DNA from: Desulfobacterales bacterium
GTDB taxonomy: Bacteria; Desulfobacterota; DSM-4660; Desulfatiglandales; Desulfatiglandaceae
Length of the DNA: 37,665 bases
Direction of reading: 5' to 3'
Assembly: GCA_027027005.1 (NCBI GenBank)
Contig: JALVMN010000181.1
Location: 1-37,665 of the forward strand
A program made the position numbers and the translations under genes. The notes beneath the pieces were generated by a model. That model was not told the origin of the DNA and did not search any database. It saw nothing but the letters and a program-made list of their open reading frames with translations. Positions 36,604 through 37,665 of the stretch are shown here, one piece after another; within the stretch, counting starts at the first letter, position 1, and every line of letters begins with the position of its first letter.

Positions 36604-36623
36604 GGTGGCCCCACGGTTTTTTT
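36586..36623 (+). terminator. First trp attenuator terminator
   Basis: AAACCGTGGGGTCACC (36586-36601) pairs with GGTGGCCCCACGGTTT (36604-36619), opening a few pairs at the tip for a CUCG loop, with one G-U pair, and runs into T7. This is the 3:4 stem of the attenuator. Confidence 0.93.
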
Positions 36624-36659
36624 GTTTTTACTGTTTCCGCAATAAAAGGCCGTGGGGCC
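36607..36659 (+). promoter_or_regulatory. Possible second antiterminator linking the two trp terminators (4:5)
   Basis: GGCCCCACGG (36607-36616), the 3' arm of terminator one, is perfectly complementary to CCGTGGGGCC (36650-36659), the 5' arm of terminator two. If segment 3 is held in the antiterminator, segment 4 becomes free and could pair with segment 5, which would disarm terminator two. The pairing is seen in the sequence; the regulatory role is inference. Confidence 0.65.
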
Positions 36660-36682
36660 ATGATGAGCCCCACGGCCTTTTT
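36644..36682 (+). terminator. Second trp leader terminator
   Basis: AAAAGGCCGTGGGGC (36644-36658) and GCCCCACGGCCTTTT (36667-36681) form a perfect 15-bp stem with an 8-base loop and a T run. It ends 20 bases before trpE, so transcripts that pass the first terminator meet another. Confidence 0.92.
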
Positions 36683-36701
36683 GCTTTTTACAGGGTTGGA
36701 A

Positions 36702-37665
36702 ATGAATGCAATCCCAACTATTTCAGGATTCAAGGCCCTTGCCGGGCCGGGCAGGATTATTCCGGTTTGGGCCGAGTTTCTCGCAGACACCGTGACACCG
36801 GTATCAGCCTATTTGAAGCTGAGGAGCAATTTTGGACCTCCCTGCTTCCTGCTGGAGAGTGCCGAGTTTGGAAAGACATGGGGAAGGTATTCTTTTCTGG
36901 GCCTTGATCCTTTCCTTTCGGTCTTCATCTACCCTGACAGGGTAGAGATTCTCCAAAATTCCGCCAGAAGGAAAGAGCCAGCCTCGAATCCCATTGAAGC
37001 CCTTAGAACTCTCGCGAGCAAAATACGCTTTGTAGATACCTCACTAAGCTTTCCATTCCAGGGGGGGCTGGTGGGATTCCTGAACTATGATGTGGTGCGA
37101 AAGTGGGAGCCTCTTCCAGGCCTCCGACCTTATAAGCAGGGGATGCCGGAAGGGATATTCACGGCCCCTCGGGTAGTGGTGGTCTTCGATCACCTCACCC
37201 ACAAGGTAACCATTGTTTCTCAAATCCACCTTAATGATACCCATGACCTTGATGGGGAGTATTGGAGAGGGGTTGAGACCATTGGGGGTGTAGCAGAGAT
37301 CTTGGAAAGACCGGGCCCATTGGGCAAAGCCGCGAGCATTGAGGTGTCTCCTTTTGTCCCGAGTATGGAAAAGGCTGGGTTTGAAGAGATTGTGCATCAA
37401 GCCAAGAGGCAGATAGAGGCTGGCGAAGTGATTCAAGTGGTCCTGTCCCAGAGGTTCAGCGCCAAGGCGAGGGGTGATGCCTTTGGCCTGTATCGAAGTC
37501 TGAGGGGCCTTAATCCCTCGCCTTACATGTTCTACCTGGATTTTGAAGATATCCAGCTGGTAGGGGCCTCGCCAGAGGTGCTGGTGCGATGCCGTGGCTC
37601 TTCAATCAGGCTCCGTCCCATTGCCGGGACCAGGCCGAGGGGAGGGAGTGAACAAGAAGATAAGT
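36702..37665 (+). CDS. trpE: Anthranilate synthase component I, 3'-truncated
   Basis: It converts chorismate and ammonia (supplied by TrpG) to anthranilate, the first Trp-specific step. The visible 321 residues include the N-terminal LLES (50-53), the motif that binds Trp for feedback inhibition, the region GGLVGFLNYDVVR, and in the catalytic part VIQVVLSQRF, ASPEVLVR and the PIAGTRPRG motif. The ATG at 36702 follows AGGG. The gene runs off the end of the window, so the rest of trpE and presumably other trp genes lie beyond. It is preceded by the trp leader with two terminators and is divergent from the aro operon. Confidence 0.96.
   Translation, partial: MNAIPTISGFKALAGPGRIIPVWAEFLADTVTPVSAYLKLRSNFGPPCFLLESAEFGKTWGRYSFLGLDPFLSVFIYPDRVEILQNSARRKEPASNPIEALRTLASKIRFVDTSLSFPFQGGLVGFLNYDVVRKWEPLPGLRPYKQGMPEGIFTAPRVVVVFDHLTHKVTIVSQIHLNDTHDLDGEYWRGVETIGGVAEILERPGPLGKAASIEVSPFVPSMEKAGFEEIVHQAKRQIEAGEVIQVVLSQRFSAKARGDAFGLYRSLRGLNPSPYMFYLDFEDIQLVGASPEVLVRCRGSSIRLRPIAGTRPRGGSEQEDK

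Overview
The window reads as a chromosomal segment of a Desulfobacterota (former Deltaproteobacteria) organism, probably an anaerobe. The grounds are a Gram-negative-type GyrB carrying the TOPRIM insertion, the archaeal-like start of the shikimate pathway also known from Desulfovibrio, a corrinoid-activating RACo-type protein, a CooT-like nickel protein, a HypE hydrogenase-maturation enzyme, and many overlapping genes. I see no rRNA, tRNA, CRISPR array, transposase or phage gene. The genus cannot be fixed from sequence alone.

Bases 1-14400 are a replication and segregation region. Plus-strand dnaN (5' end missing), gyrB, gyrA, gpsA, birA and a small unknown gene face a minus-strand, divergent dnaA. 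A 670-bp spacer upstream of dnaA is AT-rich at one side, holds DnaA-box-like words and is the best candidate for oriC. Then come ddl, hypE (convergent, 3' ends overlapping), a perfect 16-bp parS site, parA-parB, a DUF3842 gene and a cooT-like gene.

Bases 14365-25774 lie almost wholly on the minus strand. They hold a dipeptidase - tRNA-dihydrouridine synthase - IspH/UbiA fusion - glycosyltransferase operon, a small heat-shock gene, a RACo-like ASKHA ferredoxin protein, a large M16C protease and a Clp1/Grc3-like P-loop protein. Bases 25871-27718 are a plus-strand PadR regulator with a FetAB-type exporter.

Bases 27869-37665 are the most interesting part. A tightly overlapping minus-strand operon (aroK-aroC-ADH synthase-pheA-tyrA-dehydroquinate synthase II-aroD-aroE-aroA) is transcribed away from trpE. 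Each side begins with a leader-peptide attenuator, and a third sits inside the aro operon before the ADH synthase gene. The trp leader peptide has the run W-L-W-W. The two aro leader peptides have Y-F-S-Y-F-W and Y-Y-F-W-W, so they would read all three aromatic amino acids. Each leader shows a competing antiterminator (2:3) and terminator (3:4). The trp leader has a second terminator whose 5' arm can pair with the 3' arm of the first, so the two may switch together. Together this looks like a graded control circuit: Trp alone sets the trp genes, while shortage of Trp, Phe or Tyr opens the common pathway at two checkpoints. None of these leader peptides is long enough to be found by ordinary gene calling.
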